Shown here: positions 8,700 to 17,923 of the stretch, piece by piece
Numbering within the stretch: the first letter of the stretch is position 1
Layout of the letters: each line of letters opens with the position of its first letter
Assembly (NCBI RefSeq): GCF_036077095.1
Contig: NZ_CP107960.1
Coordinates: forward strand, 6,882,001 to 6,946,000
DNA from: Streptomyces sp. NBC_00376
Lineage (GTDB): Bacteria; Actinomycetota; Actinomycetes; Streptomycetales; Streptomycetaceae
Length of the DNA stretch: 64,000 nt
Reading direction: 5' to 3'
Position numbers and translations under genes: made by a program
Notes under the pieces: model-generated
Databases searched by the model: none
Told to the model about the DNA's origin: nothing
What the model saw: the letters and a program-made list of their open reading frames with translations, nothing else

Positions 8700-9299
8700 T
8701 CACGCCACCGATGCCAGATCCCGCCGCGGTGTGCTCCGGGCCTTCGCCAGTGCCCGCGGGGTCAGTACCGGCTGCGGCACCACGATCCCGCAGTCCGTGC
8801 AGACCGGGCCCGACCACGGCTCGTGGAGCCAGCGGAGGTCGGCGCCCGCGCAGACCGGGCAGGCCGTGCCGGGGGGCGACTCCAGCGCCGTGATCAGCCG
8901 GCTCAGGACCTCGGCGAGCGGTGCCGACGGGTGCACCGCCGGGTCCTCGCAGCGGGCGACCCCGTTGCCGCCCCAACTGCGCCGGTGCCAGTCGTCGAAC
9001 GCGCCGGGCCGGCGCAGCCCCTCGTGCTTCTCCCGCCTGCGGCGCTCGGCGAACCCCGCCTCGTAACCCAGCCAGACCGCCCGCGCCGCCTCCAGTTCGT
9101 CCAGCGCGCGCATCAGCCGCGCCGGATCGGGGGACCGGTCCTCGGGCCCGATACCGTGCCGCACGCACAGGTGGTCCCAGGTCGCCCGATGTCCGTAAGG
9201 GGCGAACCTCTCCAGGCACTTGCGCAGCGAATACCGCCGCAGTGCCAGATCGCTCCGTGGATCGCGGACCTGTCTCGCAAGACTCCGGAATCCCGCCAC
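8700..9299 (-). CDS. Conserved hypothetical protein with C-terminal zinc ribbon
   Basis: A 199-residue protein I do not recognise by name. The N-terminal half is basic and helical (LRRYSLRKCLERFAPYGHR), and the middle is rich in Arg/Glu (AERRRREKHEGL). The C-terminal third has two Cys pairs, CPVC and CTDC, separated by about 20 residues, typical of a small zinc ribbon. A GTG start at 9299 is preceded by GGAGGT at about 10 nt. Third-position GC is as high as in its neighbours, whereas the overlapping frame at 8638-9219 lacks any domain. It converges on soxR. A nucleic-acid-binding role is possible but only inferred. Confidence 0.7.
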   Translation of the reverse strand: MAGFRSLARQVRDPRSDLALRRYSLRKCLERFAPYGHRATWDHLCVRHGIGPEDRSPDPARLMRALDELEAARAVWLGYEAGFAERRRREKHEGLRRPGAFDDWHRRSWGGNGVARCEDPAVHPSAPLAEVLSRLITALESPPGTACPVCAGADLRWLHEPWSGPVCTDCGIVVPQPVLTPRALAKARSTPRRDLASVA

Positions 9300-9450
9300 C
9301 GCACCGTCACCTCCGTCGCTCGTACTTCGGCGTCAAGGGATGGACGTACGGCCGCCCCGATCGGATCCCGCGGAGGCTGATGTTGTCCGGAATTCGGTAC
9401 GGTCCGTCAGTGCGGTGCCGCTGCGGTCGATGCCGTGTGACGATTCGGAA

Positions 9451-9498
9451 AAGGTGACGGTTGCTCACCTTACTGACGAGTCATACCGCCAGTAACCT
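9451..9498 (+). promoter_or_regulatory. Putative promoter with two inverted repeats upstream of the penicillin acylase gene
   Basis: AAGGTGA (9451-9457) is inverted as TCACCTT (9465-9471). Immediately after, TTACTGACGAGTCA (9470-9483) is a near-palindrome. A -35-like TTACTG (9470-9475) and -10-like TAACCT (9493-9498) are 17 bp apart. The overlap of palindromes with the promoter suggests repressor control. Confidence 0.45.
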
Positions 9499-9528
9499 CC
9501 GGCGCATCGGCCTCTCGGAGGAGCACGC

Positions 9529-12351
9529 ATGCCCCCACGCACCATCAAGTTCAGAGCCGCCACCGTCGCGGCGGTTCTCGTACTCGGCACCACCCTGCTC
9601 GCGGCCTCGCCGCAGGCCGGCGCCACGGAACCCGCCCCCGTCACCGACTACTGCCAGGGACAGTGCGACGACATCCTGCCGCCCGGCGAGAACGGCAACG
9701 CCACCCTCGTCGACATCCTCGGCAACAAGGCGTTCGGTACGCATCCCAAGCACAGCGACGACCAACTCGACCGCTACAACGGCCTGGTGGCCGGACAGTC
9801 GGGCCTCACCGACCAGAAGCTGACCGACTTCTTCAACGATGCCTCGTTCGGCGTGCCCGAGGGCCAGGTCGAGTCCGTAACCTCGCCCCGGGACGACGTC
9901 ACCATCACCCGTGACAAGGCGACCGGAGTCCCGCACATCAAGGGCACCACCCGCTACGGCACCGAGTTCGGCGCCGGCTTCGCCGCCGGGCAGGACCGGC
10001 TCTGGCTGATGGACCTCTTCCGCCACATCGGACGCGGCGAACTGACCTCGTTCGCCGGCGGCGCCCTCGCCAACCAGGGCCTGGAGCAGCAGTTCTGGCC
10101 GCAGGCCCCGTACACCGAGGCCGATCTCGAAGCCCAGGTCGAGTACATCAAGACCCACGAGGGCGCCCGCGGCGAGCAGGCCATGGCCGATGCCCAGGCG
10201 TACGTCGACGGCATCAACGCCTACCGGACGAAGTCCAAGAACGGCCGCTACTTCCCGGGCGAGTACGTCCTCACCGGCAAGGTCGACGCCATCACCAACG
10301 TCGGCGAGATACAGCCCTTCAAGCTGACCGACCTGATCTCCATCGCCTCGGTGGTCGGCGGTCAGTTCGGCGGCGGCGGTGGCGGGGAGGTGCAGGCGGC
10401 GCTCTCGCTGCTGGCCGCCCAGCAGAAGTACGGAGTGGCCGAGGGCACCAAGGTCTGGGAGTCCTTCCGCCAGCGCGAGGACCCCGAGGCCGTGCTGACG
10501 ATCCATGACGGCACCGCGTTCCCGTACGCGGGCAAGCCCGGCAAGGCGCGCGGCACCGCGCTGCCCGACGCCGGGTCCGTCACCGCGGAACCCGTGATCT
10601 ACGACCGCACCGGCTCCGCGGGCACCGACAAGAAGGCCCCGGTCAAGGCCCCGGCCCCGCTCAAGAAGGCCCAGGGCATCTACGACGACGGCGTCATCCC
10701 CGAGGGCTCGCTGCCCGGTTCGGGATCCGGCGCCCAGAAGCGCGGCATGTCCAACGCCCTGCTGGTCTCCGGGAAGAACACCGCGAGCGGAAACCCCATC
10801 GCCGTGTTCGGGCCGCAGACCGGCTACTTCGCCCCGCAGCTGATGATGCTCCAGGAACTCCAGGGGCCGGGCATCAGCGCCCGTGGTGTCTCCTTCGCCG
10901 GTGTCGGGATGTACATCCAGATGGGCCGCGGCCAGGACTACGCCTGGAGTGCCACCTCCGCCGGCCAGGACATCACCGACACCTACGCCATCGACCTGTG
11001 CGAGCCCGACGGCTCCACGCCGACGAAGGACTCCACGCACTACGTCCACCACGGCGCCTGCACCGCCATGGAGACGCTGGAGCACACCAACTCCTGGAAG
11101 CCGACCGTCGCCGACTCCACGGCGAAGGGCTCCTACCGGATGCAGGTGAGGCGCACGAACTACGGCATCGTCACCCACCGCGCCACCGTGGGCGGCAAGC
11201 CCGTCGCGTACACCTCGCTGCGCACCACCTACCGCCACGAGGCCGACTCGATCATCGGCTTCCAGATGCTCAACGACCCGTCGTACGTCAAGGACGCCGC
11301 CTCCTTCCAGCGGGCGGCGAGCAACATCGACTACGCCTTCAACTGGTTCTACGCCGACTCCCGCACCGCCTCCTACTACAACAGCGGCATGAACCCGGTG
11401 CGCGCCGCGGGCGTCGACCCGGCGCTGCCGGTGCGGGCCACACGGGCCTACGAGTGGCAGGGGTACGAACCGGCCGCCAACACCGCCGCGTACACCCCGT
11501 TCGCCGCGCACCCGCACTCCAGCGGGCAGGACTACTACATCTCCTGGAACAACAAGCAGGCCAAGGGGTACGCCACCGCGGGCTTCGGCCTCGGCGCCGT
11601 GCACCGGGGCGATCTGCTGGACGACCGGGTGGCGAAGCTGGTCGAGGAGGGCGGGGTGACCCGCGCGTCCCTCACCCGGGCCATGGCCGAGGCCGCCGTC
11701 ACCGATCTGCGCGGCGAGCAGCTGCTGCCCGAACTGCTGAAGGTGATCCGCTCCAAGCCGGTGACCGATCCCGAACTCAACGCAGCGGTCCAGCAGTTGG
11801 AGTCCTGGCGGGCCTCGGGCTCGCAGCGCCGGGAGAGCAGCCCCGGCTCGCACACGTACACCCACGCCGACGCGGTGCGGATCATGGACGCGTGGTGGCC
11901 GAAACTGGTCGAGGCCGAGTTCAAGCCGGGGCTCGGTGACGACCTGTACGGAGCGCTGACCGTCAACGTCGCCACCGACGAGTCCCCGGCGGCGAGCCAC
12001 GGGGCGAGCGGGGCGCACAGCGGATCCGCGTTCCAGTACGGCTGGTGGGGCTTCGTGGACAAGGACCTGCGCCAGGTCCTGGGGAAGCCGGTCAAGGGGC
12101 CGCTGGCCAGGACGTACTGCGGCAACGGCGATGCGGGCAGCTGCCGTGACGCGCTGCTCGCGTCCCTGAAGCAGGCCGTGGCCCAGCCGGCGACGGAGGT
12201 CTACCCCGGGGACGACAACTGCAAGGCGGGCCAGCAGTGGTGCGCCGACTCGATCGTCCACCGGCCGCTCGGCGGGATCGGCCAGAAGGCGATCCACTGG
12301 CAGAACCGCCCGACGTACCAGCAGGTGGTGGAGTTCCCCGCCCACCGGTAG
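9529..12351 (+). CDS. Secreted penicillin acylase family (Ntn hydrolase) protein
   Basis: A 940-residue secreted N-terminal-nucleophile hydrolase that should cleave an amide such as a beta-lactam side chain or an acyl-homoserine lactone. Residues 1-33 form a Sec signal peptide ending near AGA|TE. The alpha chain contains GVPHIKGTTRYGTEFGAGFAAGQDRLWLMDL, split here as its two conserved parts around residues 135-165. A spacer rich in Lys, Ala and Pro precedes the beta chain, whose first residue should be Ser408 in RGMSNALLVSG. The residue before the nucleophile is Met rather than the common Gly. GGAGGAG supports the ATG. The natural substrate is unknown. Confidence 0.92.
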   Translation: MPPRTIKFRAATVAAVLVLGTTLLAASPQAGATEPAPVTDYCQGQCDDILPPGENGNATLVDILGNKAFGTHPKHSDDQLDRYNGLVAGQSGLTDQKLTDFFNDASFGVPEGQVESVTSPRDDVTITRDKATGVPHIKGTTRYGTEFGAGFAAGQDRLWLMDLFRHIGRGELTSFAGGALANQGLEQQFWPQAPYTEADLEAQVEYIKTHEGARGEQAMADAQAYVDGINAYRTKSKNGRYFPGEYVLTGKVDAITNVGEIQPFKLTDLISIASVVGGQFGGGGGGEVQAALSLLAAQQKYGVAEGTKVWESFRQREDPEAVLTIHDGTAFPYAGKPGKARGTALPDAGSVTAEPVIYDRTGSAGTDKKAPVKAPAPLKKAQGIYDDGVIPEGSLPGSGSGAQKRGMSNALLVSGKNTASGNPIAVFGPQTGYFAPQLMMLQELQGPGISARGVSFAGVGMYIQMGRGQDYAWSATSAGQDITDTYAIDLCEPDGSTPTKDSTHYVHHGACTAMETLEHTNSWKPTVADSTAKGSYRMQVRRTNYGIVTHRATVGGKPVAYTSLRTTYRHEADSIIGFQMLNDPSYVKDAASFQRAASNIDYAFNWFYADSRTASYYNSGMNPVRAAGVDPALPVRATRAYEWQGYEPAANTAAYTPFAAHPHSSGQDYYISWNNKQAKGYATAGFGLGAVHRGDLLDDRVAKLVEEGGVTRASLTRAMAEAAVTDLRGEQLLPELLKVIRSKPVTDPELNAAVQQLESWRASGSQRRESSPGSHTYTHADAVRIMDAWWPKLVEAEFKPGLGDDLYGALTVNVATDESPAASHGASGAHSGSAFQYGWWGFVDKDLRQVLGKPVKGPLARTYCGNGDAGSCRDALLASLKQAVAQPATEVYPGDDNCKAGQQWCADSIVHRPLGGIGQKAIHWQNRPTYQQVVEFPAHR

Positions 12352-12367
12352 GGGGATGAACCGAAGA

Positions 12368-12402
12368 GCCGGGCGGGTCCGATTTCCTCGGGCCCGCCCG
12401 GC
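12368..12402. terminator. Bidirectional terminator between the acylase and NamZ genes
   Basis: 13-bp arms (12368-12380 and 12390-12402, one G-U pair) close a 9-nt loop between two convergent genes whose stops are 57 bp apart. No T-tract is evident, as is usual in Streptomyces. Confidence 0.75.
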
Positions 12403-12408
12403 GTCGTA

Positions 12409-13674
12409 TCACCGGTACTGGAGGTACCGCTTGCGCACGGCACGGAACGCGGCGAGATCCTGCGCCCAGGCCCCCACCACCTCGTCCGTGTCCGCCCCCG
12501 CGTCGATCATCGTGCGGACCCGGGTGTTGCCGGTGAGCTTGTCGATCCAGTTGTCGGCACGCCAGGCGAACCCGCTCCACGTCTGCTTCGCCGTCACCAG
12601 CAGCGCGATCCCGGTGCGTACCGGATCGAAGACCTCGCGGTCCTGGACGTGCAGCTGCACACCGCCTACCGTCCTGCCCTGGAACTTGGAGAACGTCGGC
12701 GCGAAGTACGCCTCGCGGAACGCCACCCCGGGCAGGTCGAGCGCGTTCGCGGCCGCCGCCCAGCGGTGGTCGATGCCCTCCGCGCCGAGCAGTTCGAACG
12801 GCCGGGTGGTGCCGCGCCCCTCGGAGAGGTTGGTGCCCTCGAACAGGCAGGTCCCCGAGTAGACGAGCGCCGTGTCGGGCGTCGGCATGTTGGGGCTCGG
12901 CGGCACCCAGGGCAGCCCGGTCGCGTCGAAGAAGTCCGAGCGCTTCCAGCCGGACATCTTCACGATGCGCAGGTCCACCGGCCGCTCGGCCAGGAACCGG
13001 GCGTTGAAGAGCAGGGCCAGCTCGGTGACCGTCATGCCGTGTGCCTGGGCGATCTCCCGGCGGCCCACGAAGGTGCCGAACGCCGGGTCGAGCACCGGGC
13101 CGAGCGCCGCCCGCCCGGTCACCGGGTTCGGCCGGTCCAGGACGACGAACCGCTTCCCGGCGAGCGCCGCCGCCTCCATGCAGTCGTACAGCGTCCAGAT
13201 GTACGTGTAGAAGCGGGCGCCCGCGTCCTGGATGTCGAAGACGACCGTGTCCACGCCGGACGCCGTGAAGACATCGGCGAGCGGCCGACCGCTCTTCAAG
13301 TACGTGTCGTAGACCGGCAGTCCGGTCGCCGGGTCGTCGTACCGCCCCTCCGAACCGCCCGCCTGCGCGGTGCCGCGGAAACCGTGCTCGGGCCCGAAGA
13401 CGGCGATCAGGTCCACCCGCTCGTCCGGGTGCATCACATCGACGATGTGGCGCACGTCGGAGGTGATCCCGGTCGGGTTGGTGACCACCCCGATCTTCTC
13501 GCCCTTCAACAGCGCGTAGCCGTCCGCCGCCAGCCGGTCGAAGCCGGTACGGACCCGGCCGTGCCCCTTGCCCGCGGCGGGGGCGGCGCTCGCGGCCCCG
13601 GTCCCGGCGGCCGTCGCCGCGAGGGCCCCCACCGCACCGCCGGCGGCCAGCAAACCACGTCTGGACAGGCTCAT
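12409..13674 (-). CDS. NamZ-like exo-beta-N-acetylmuramidase (DUF1343), exported
   Basis: A 421-residue member of the DUF1343/NamZ family, for which the Bacillus protein is an exo-acting N-acetylmuramidase in cell-wall recycling (CAZy GH171). The N-terminus has the twin-arginine pattern SRRGLLAAGG followed by an Ala-rich hydrophobic stretch, so Tat export is likely. Family motifs include GVVTNPTGI, FGPEHGFRG, VVFDIQDAGARFYTY, VLDRPNPV and FEGTNLSEGRGTTRPFE. ATG 13674 has GGAGGT just upstream; a longer frame adds a non-conserved leader. It converges on the secreted acylase gene across a shared terminator. A role in muropeptide turnover is inferred from the family. Confidence 0.9.
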   Translation of the reverse strand: MSLSRRGLLAAGGAVGALAATAAGTGAASAAPAAGKGHGRVRTGFDRLAADGYALLKGEKIGVVTNPTGITSDVRHIVDVMHPDERVDLIAVFGPEHGFRGTAQAGGSEGRYDDPATGLPVYDTYLKSGRPLADVFTASGVDTVVFDIQDAGARFYTYIWTLYDCMEAAALAGKRFVVLDRPNPVTGRAALGPVLDPAFGTFVGRREIAQAHGMTVTELALLFNARFLAERPVDLRIVKMSGWKRSDFFDATGLPWVPPSPNMPTPDTALVYSGTCLFEGTNLSEGRGTTRPFELLGAEGIDHRWAAAANALDLPGVAFREAYFAPTFSKFQGRTVGGVQLHVQDREVFDPVRTGIALLVTAKQTWSGFAWRADNWIDKLTGNTRVRTMIDAGADTDEVVGAWAQDLAAFRAVRKRYLQYR

Positions 13675-13807
13675 TCGGCTACCTCCATGATCGCGACCTC
13701 TGTCATGGTCACGCACGCTAGCGCGCGTTCAGGCCATACGGAACGTGCCGGACGGGGCGGTTGTGACAGGAGTGTCGCCAGAGCGGTCTCCAACCCTTCC
13801 GTTCCGG

Positions 13808-13829
13808 CATACCGACTGGTTAGTCTGCC
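13808..13829. promoter_or_regulatory. TetR-type operator upstream of the SDR/CoA ligase/TetR operon
   Basis: CATACCGACTGGT (13808-13820) begins a partly symmetric site containing GACTGGTTAGTC. The same 13-mer occurs inverted at 25127-25139, upstream of the APH/acyl-CoA dehydrogenase pair. The likely binder is the TetR protein encoded at 16345. Confidence 0.7.
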
Positions 13830-13859
13830 AGGGCAGTCGGCTGAGAGAGGCGGGACCCG

Positions 13860-14624
13860 ATGAGTGCGGTGCAGGGCGCGGGCGTGGTGGTCACAGGGGC
13901 CGGAGGCGGCATCGGAGCCGCCCTGGCCCGCGGATTCGCCGCCCAGGGTGCACGGGTCGTGGTCAACGACCTCGACGAGGCGAGGATCAAGCCGCTGGCC
14001 GAGGAGATCGGCGGCATCGCCGTCGCCGGTGACGCCTCGCGGATCGTCGACGCCGCCAGGGACGCGCTCGACGGCACCGTCGACGTCTACTGCGCCAACG
14101 CCGGCCTCGCCTCGCCCGGCGACGCCTTCGCGGACGAGGAGGTCTGGGCCGCGGCCTGGGACGTCAACGTGATGGCCCACGTCCGCGCGGCCAGGGCGCT
14201 GCTGCCCGACTGGCTGGAGCGCGGCAGCGGCCGCTTCGTCACGACCGCGTCCGCCGCCGGGCTGCTGACGATGATCGGTGCCGCGCCGTACAGCGTCACC
14301 AAGCACGGTGCCGTCGCCTTCGCCGAATGGCTCTCGCTCACCTACCGCCACCGCGGCGTCAAGGTCCACGCGATCTGCCCGCAGGGCGTACGGACGGACA
14401 TGCTCACCGCCGCCGGATCGGCCGGGGAACTCGTCCTCGCCCCCAGCGCCATCGAGCCCGAGGCTGTCGCCGAAGCGCTCTTCGACGCCATGGCCGAGGA
14501 CCGCTTCCTCGTCCTGCCGCACCCCGAGGTCGCCGGGTACTACAGGGCCCGCAGCAAGGACACCGACCACTGGCTCGGGAGCATGAACCACCTTCAGCAG
14601 AAGTGGGAGGAGACGGGCGTATGA
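13860..14624 (+). CDS. Short-chain dehydrogenase/reductase
   Basis: A 254-residue classical SDR using NAD(P). The cofactor motif TGAGGGIG is at residues 12-19, the NAG motif (CANAGL) near residue 81, the catalytic Ser in TTASAAG near 125 and YSVTK near residue 142. It is the first gene of a three-gene operon: its stop overlaps the next ATG as ATGA. The partner acyl-CoA ligase and TetR regulator suggest a role in breakdown of a lipid or aromatic acid, for example a 3-hydroxyacyl step. The substrate is unknown. Confidence 0.92.
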   Translation: MSAVQGAGVVVTGAGGGIGAALARGFAAQGARVVVNDLDEARIKPLAEEIGGIAVAGDASRIVDAARDALDGTVDVYCANAGLASPGDAFADEEVWAAAWDVNVMAHVRAARALLPDWLERGSGRFVTTASAAGLLTMIGAAPYSVTKHGAVAFAEWLSLTYRHRGVKVHAICPQGVRTDMLTAAGSAGELVLAPSAIEPEAVAEALFDAMAEDRFLVLPHPEVAGYYRARSKDTDHWLGSMNHLQQKWEETGV

Positions 14625-16315
14625 CCGAGTCCATCGAAGCGGGAGGAGACCGGCGCACGGCCGGGTCCGTCTACGCCGCCAAGCCCTGGGTCGCGCTGCT
14701 CAGCGAGGCCCAGCGGGCCCCCGTCGACCCGGCCGCGACCCTCGTCCACGCCTTCCGGGACTCCGCCGCCCGCAGCCCCGGGCACCCCGCGCTCGCCTAC
14801 TTCGACGGACGGCTGAGCTACCGCGAGACCGACTCGCTCTCCGACTCGGTGGCCGGCCATCTCGCCGCCCGGGGCCTGGAGCGCGGCGACCGGGTCGCGA
14901 TCATGCTGCAGAACACCCCGCAGTTCGTGATCGCGCTGCTCGGCGCCTGGAAGGCCGGCGCCACGGTCGTCCCGCTCAACCCGATGTACAAGTCCGGCGA
15001 GGCCGGCCACGTACTGAAGGACGCCGAGGTCACCGCGCTGATCTGCGCGGACCGGGCCTGGGAGGCGTTTCTGCGGGACACCGCGGCAGGCGCCCCGACG
15101 GTACGGATCGCGCTCACCACCAGCGAGCTGGACCTCCAGACACAGAACGACGCACGCGTGCTCGGCTTCGAACGGCTGCCCGTTCCCGAGGACACCGACG
15201 ACCTGGTCGCCGTCGCCCGGCAGGGCAACAAGGCCCCCGTCGGCCGCGAACCCGCCGCCGCCGATGTGGCGCTGATCAGCTACACCTCCGGGACCAGCGG
15301 CACCCCCAAGGGCGCCATGAACTCCCACGGCAACATCATGATCAACGCCGAGCGCCAGCGGACCGGGCACCCCGTCGCCGAGGGCTCCTCCTACTTCGCG
15401 CTCGCCCCGCTCTTCCACATCACCGGCATGGTGTGCCAGCTGGCCGCCTGCCTCACCAACGCGGGCACCCTCGTCCTCGCGTACCGCTTCCACCCCGGCG
15501 TCGTCCTCGAAGCCTTCGCCGAACACCGCCCCGCCTACACCGTGGGCCCGTCCACCGCCTTCATGGCGCTCGCCGCCCACCCCGGCGTCACCCCCGAGCA
15601 CTTCGCCTCCTTCCGGGTCATCTCCTCGGGCGGCGCACCGCTGCCGCCCGCGCTGGTCGAGAAGTTCCGGGCGGGCTTCGGCCCGTACATCCGCAACGGC
15701 TACGGCCTCACCGAGTGCACCGCCCCCTGCGCCTCGGTGCCGCCGGAGCGCGAGGCCCCGGTCGACCCGGTCTCCGGGACCCTGTCCGTCGGCGTCCCCG
15801 GCCCCGACACGGTGGTCCGGATCCTCGACGAGAACGGCGCGGAGGTGCCCTTCGGCGAGCAGGGCGAGATCGCGGTCCGCGGCCCGCAGGTCGTCTCCGG
15901 CTACTGGCGGCTGCCCGAGGCCACCGCCGCCGCCTTCCCGGACGGCGAACTGCGCACCGGCGACATCGGGTTCATGGACAGCGCGGGCTGGCTCTACGTC
16001 GTCGACCGCAAGAAGGACATGATCAACGCCTCCGGCTTCAAGGTCTGGCCGCGCGAGGTGGAGGACGTCCTCTACACCCATCCGGCGGTCCGGGAGGCGG
16101 CCGTCGTCGGGGTCCCCGACACCTACCGCGGCGAGACCGTCCGCGCCTACGTCAGCCTGCGGCCCGGCGCCTCGGCCGGGCCGGAGGAGCTGAGTGCGTA
16201 CTGCAAGGAACGGCTCGCCGCGTACAAGTACCCGCGCGAGGTCGAGATCCTGGCCGAACTTCCGAAGACGGCGAGTGGGAAGATCCTCAGGCGGGAACTG
16301 CGTTCCCCTCGATGA
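14621..16315 (+). CDS. Acyl-CoA ligase (class I adenylate-forming enzyme)
   Basis: A 564-residue AMP-forming ligase that activates a carboxylic acid to its CoA thioester. The ATP loop YTSGTSGTPKGAM is near residues 224-236, GYGLTECT near 362, the hinge region LYVVDRKKDMI near 460 and the catalytic-lysine motif PKTASGKILRREL at the C-terminus. The ATG at 14621 overlaps the SDR stop codon (ATGA), so translation is coupled. Its own stop overlaps a possible ATG of the TetR gene. The preceding operator at 13808 matches one before another acyl-CoA dehydrogenase locus, which points to one shared pathway. Acid specificity is unknown. Confidence 0.94.
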   Translation: MTESIEAGGDRRTAGSVYAAKPWVALLSEAQRAPVDPAATLVHAFRDSAARSPGHPALAYFDGRLSYRETDSLSDSVAGHLAARGLERGDRVAIMLQNTPQFVIALLGAWKAGATVVPLNPMYKSGEAGHVLKDAEVTALICADRAWEAFLRDTAAGAPTVRIALTTSELDLQTQNDARVLGFERLPVPEDTDDLVAVARQGNKAPVGREPAAADVALISYTSGTSGTPKGAMNSHGNIMINAERQRTGHPVAEGSSYFALAPLFHITGMVCQLAACLTNAGTLVLAYRFHPGVVLEAFAEHRPAYTVGPSTAFMALAAHPGVTPEHFASFRVISSGGAPLPPALVEKFRAGFGPYIRNGYGLTECTAPCASVPPEREAPVDPVSGTLSVGVPGPDTVVRILDENGAEVPFGEQGEIAVRGPQVVSGYWRLPEATAAAFPDGELRTGDIGFMDSAGWLYVVDRKKDMINASGFKVWPREVEDVLYTHPAVREAAVVGVPDTYRGETVRAYVSLRPGASAGPEELSAYCKERLAAYKYPREVEILAELPKTASGKILRRELRSPR

Positions 16316-16344
16316 CCGATTCACGCGGAAGGAAGGTGGCGGCA

Positions 16345-16938
16345 ATGGCCAAGGCGACGGACGGGGACACGGCTCCCGTCCCTCAGCGGCTGCTGGCCGC
16401 CGCCACCCGGCTCTTCGCCGAGCAGGGCTACGACCGCACCTCGGTCCAGGAGATCGTCGAGGCGGCAGGCGTCACCAAGGGGGCGCTCTACCACTACTTC
16501 GGCTCCAAGGAGGACCTCCTCCAGGAGGTCTACGCCCGGGTGCTCCGCCTCCAGCAGGAGCGCCTCGACGCCTTCGCCGACGCCGACGCCCCCGTCGAAC
16601 AGCGGCTGCGCGACGCTGCGGCGGACGTGGTCGTCACGACCATCGAGAACCTCGACGACGCCTCGATCTTCTTCCGGTCCATGCACCACCTGAGCCCGGA
16701 GAAGAACAAGCAGGTCCGGGTGGAGCGGCGCCGCTACCACGAGCGTTTCCGGGCCCTGGTGGAGGAGGGGCAGCGCAGCGGAGTGTTCTCCACGGCCACC
16801 CCGGCCGACCTGATCGTCGACTACCACTTCGGTTCGGTCCACCACCTGTCCACCTGGTACCGCCCCGACGGCCCGCTCAGCCAGCAGGAGGTCGCCGACC
16901 ACCTGGCCGATCTGCTGCTGCGCGCACTGCGGCCCTAG
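16345..16938 (+). CDS. TetR-family transcriptional regulator
   Basis: A 197-residue TetR protein. The HTH segment SVQEIVEAAGVTKGALYHYFGSKEDLL is split across residues 30-56. The C-terminal domain has the pattern common in regulators of fatty-acid or ketone catabolism (LSPEKNKQVRVERRRYHE). Two starts are possible: ATG 16312, overlapping the ligase stop as ATGA, or ATG 16345, preceded by GGAAGG at 8 nt, which I prefer. It closes the SDR/ligase operon. It is the best candidate to bind the operators at 13808 and 25127. Confidence 0.9.
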   Translation: MAKATDGDTAPVPQRLLAAATRLFAEQGYDRTSVQEIVEAAGVTKGALYHYFGSKEDLLQEVYARVLRLQQERLDAFADADAPVEQRLRDAAADVVVTTIENLDDASIFFRSMHHLSPEKNKQVRVERRRYHERFRALVEEGQRSGVFSTATPADLIVDYHFGSVHHLSTWYRPDGPLSQQEVADHLADLLLRALRP

Positions 16939-16955
16939 CCGGCCGTTCCGGCCGG
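16939..16955. terminator. Hairpin after the TetR gene
   Basis: CCGGCC (16939-16944) and GGCCGG (16950-16955) pair over a 5-nt loop just past the TetR stop. A second GC-rich inverted repeat follows before the convergent LysR stop. It is a weak but well-placed terminator candidate. Confidence 0.4.
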
Positions 16956-16961
16956 GGCCTG

Positions 16962-17849
16962 TCAGCCGCCCGCTCCGGGCGGGCCTGTCAGCCGGTCGAG
17001 CAGTGCCTCCGCCGCCGGGTTGCCCGGCCGGGGGGCCCGCCCCGCCAGGACCACGGTCCGGCCGGGCTCCGGCTGGCGGATGCTCACACACGGCAGCCCC
17101 GCGTCCTCACCGATCCGCCGGGGCACGATCGCCACGCCGATCCCGGCCCGTACGAGATCGACGAGCAGCCGGATCTGGGTGACGTCGCAGGTGATCCGGC
17201 GCTCCAGCCCGCAGTGCGCGGCCAGCCTCCGCACCGCGGTCTCCAGCCCTGTGCCCGCGCGGAAGTCCACGAACGGCTCGTCGGCGAGATCCTTGATCAG
17301 GGTGCGTCCGGCGGTCGCCAGCCGGTGGCCCGGCGCGGTGATCAGCACCAGGTCCTCGTGCCAGGTCGCGAACCCGACGATGCCCTCTGGGAGTTCGGCG
17401 GCGTCCGGCGCGAGATAGGCGAGGTCCAGCTCACCGGCCCGCAGCCCCGAGACCAGCTCCGGTGTGGTCGCCTCGCGCAGCGAGATCTGCACCCCGGGCC
17501 ACCGCCGGTGGTACGAGGCCAGCTCGGCCGCCAGATCCACGCAGGTCAGTGTCTGGATGGTGCCGATCCTGACCCGGCCGGTCACCAGCCCCGCCACGGC
17601 AGCCACCGCGTGCCGTGCCGCCTCGGTCCCGGCGAGCACCGACCGGGCCGCCGGCAGCAGTGCCCGGCCCGCCTCGGTGAGGATCACCCGTCGGCCGGTC
17701 CGGTCGAACAGCTCGGCCCCCAGCTCCCGTTCGAGGTTGCGCACCGAGGTGCTCAGGGCGGACTGCACGATCAGCTCGGCACGGGCCGCGGCGGTGAAAC
17801 CGCCGTGCGTGACGACCGCCATGAAGTGGCGGAGTTGGCGTAGCTCCAT
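16962..17849 (-). CDS. LysR-family transcriptional regulator
   Basis: A 295-residue LysR regulator. The N-terminal winged HTH (MELRQLRHFMAVVTHGGF, then SALSTSVRNLERELGAELF) and the periplasmic-binding-like effector domain from about residue 90 are intact. The ATG at 17849 is the canonical LysR beginning; an upstream open stretch carries no conserved residues. It is divergent from a 54-codon ORF at 17924 and may control it or itself. The inducer and targets cannot be inferred. Confidence 0.92.
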   Translation of the reverse strand: MELRQLRHFMAVVTHGGFTAAARAELIVQSALSTSVRNLERELGAELFDRTGRRVILTEAGRALLPAARSVLAGTEAARHAVAAVAGLVTGRVRIGTIQTLTCVDLAAELASYHRRWPGVQISLREATTPELVSGLRAGELDLAYLAPDAAELPEGIVGFATWHEDLVLITAPGHRLATAGRTLIKDLADEPFVDFRAGTGLETAVRRLAAHCGLERRITCDVTQIRLLVDLVRAGIGVAIVPRRIGEDAGLPCVSIRQPEPGRTVVLAGRAPRPGNPAAEALLDRLTGPPGAGG

Positions 17850-17923
17850 CCATCTACGGTATCGATCCCAGCCAGCTGAACCATCTGTTGGACCGATCAC
17901 GGATGCGGGCCGAAGCTGGAGGT

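Noticed and set aside
8638..9219. Alternative frame overlapping the zinc-ribbon unknown
   Set aside because: It lacks the ribosome site and the two Cys pairs, and is Arg/Gly-rich as expected of a wrong frame.
9481..12345. A 954-codon open frame on the minus strand opposite the acylase gene
   Set aside because: It mirrors the acylase codons, lacks any domain and has the biased composition of an antisense shadow in high-GC DNA.
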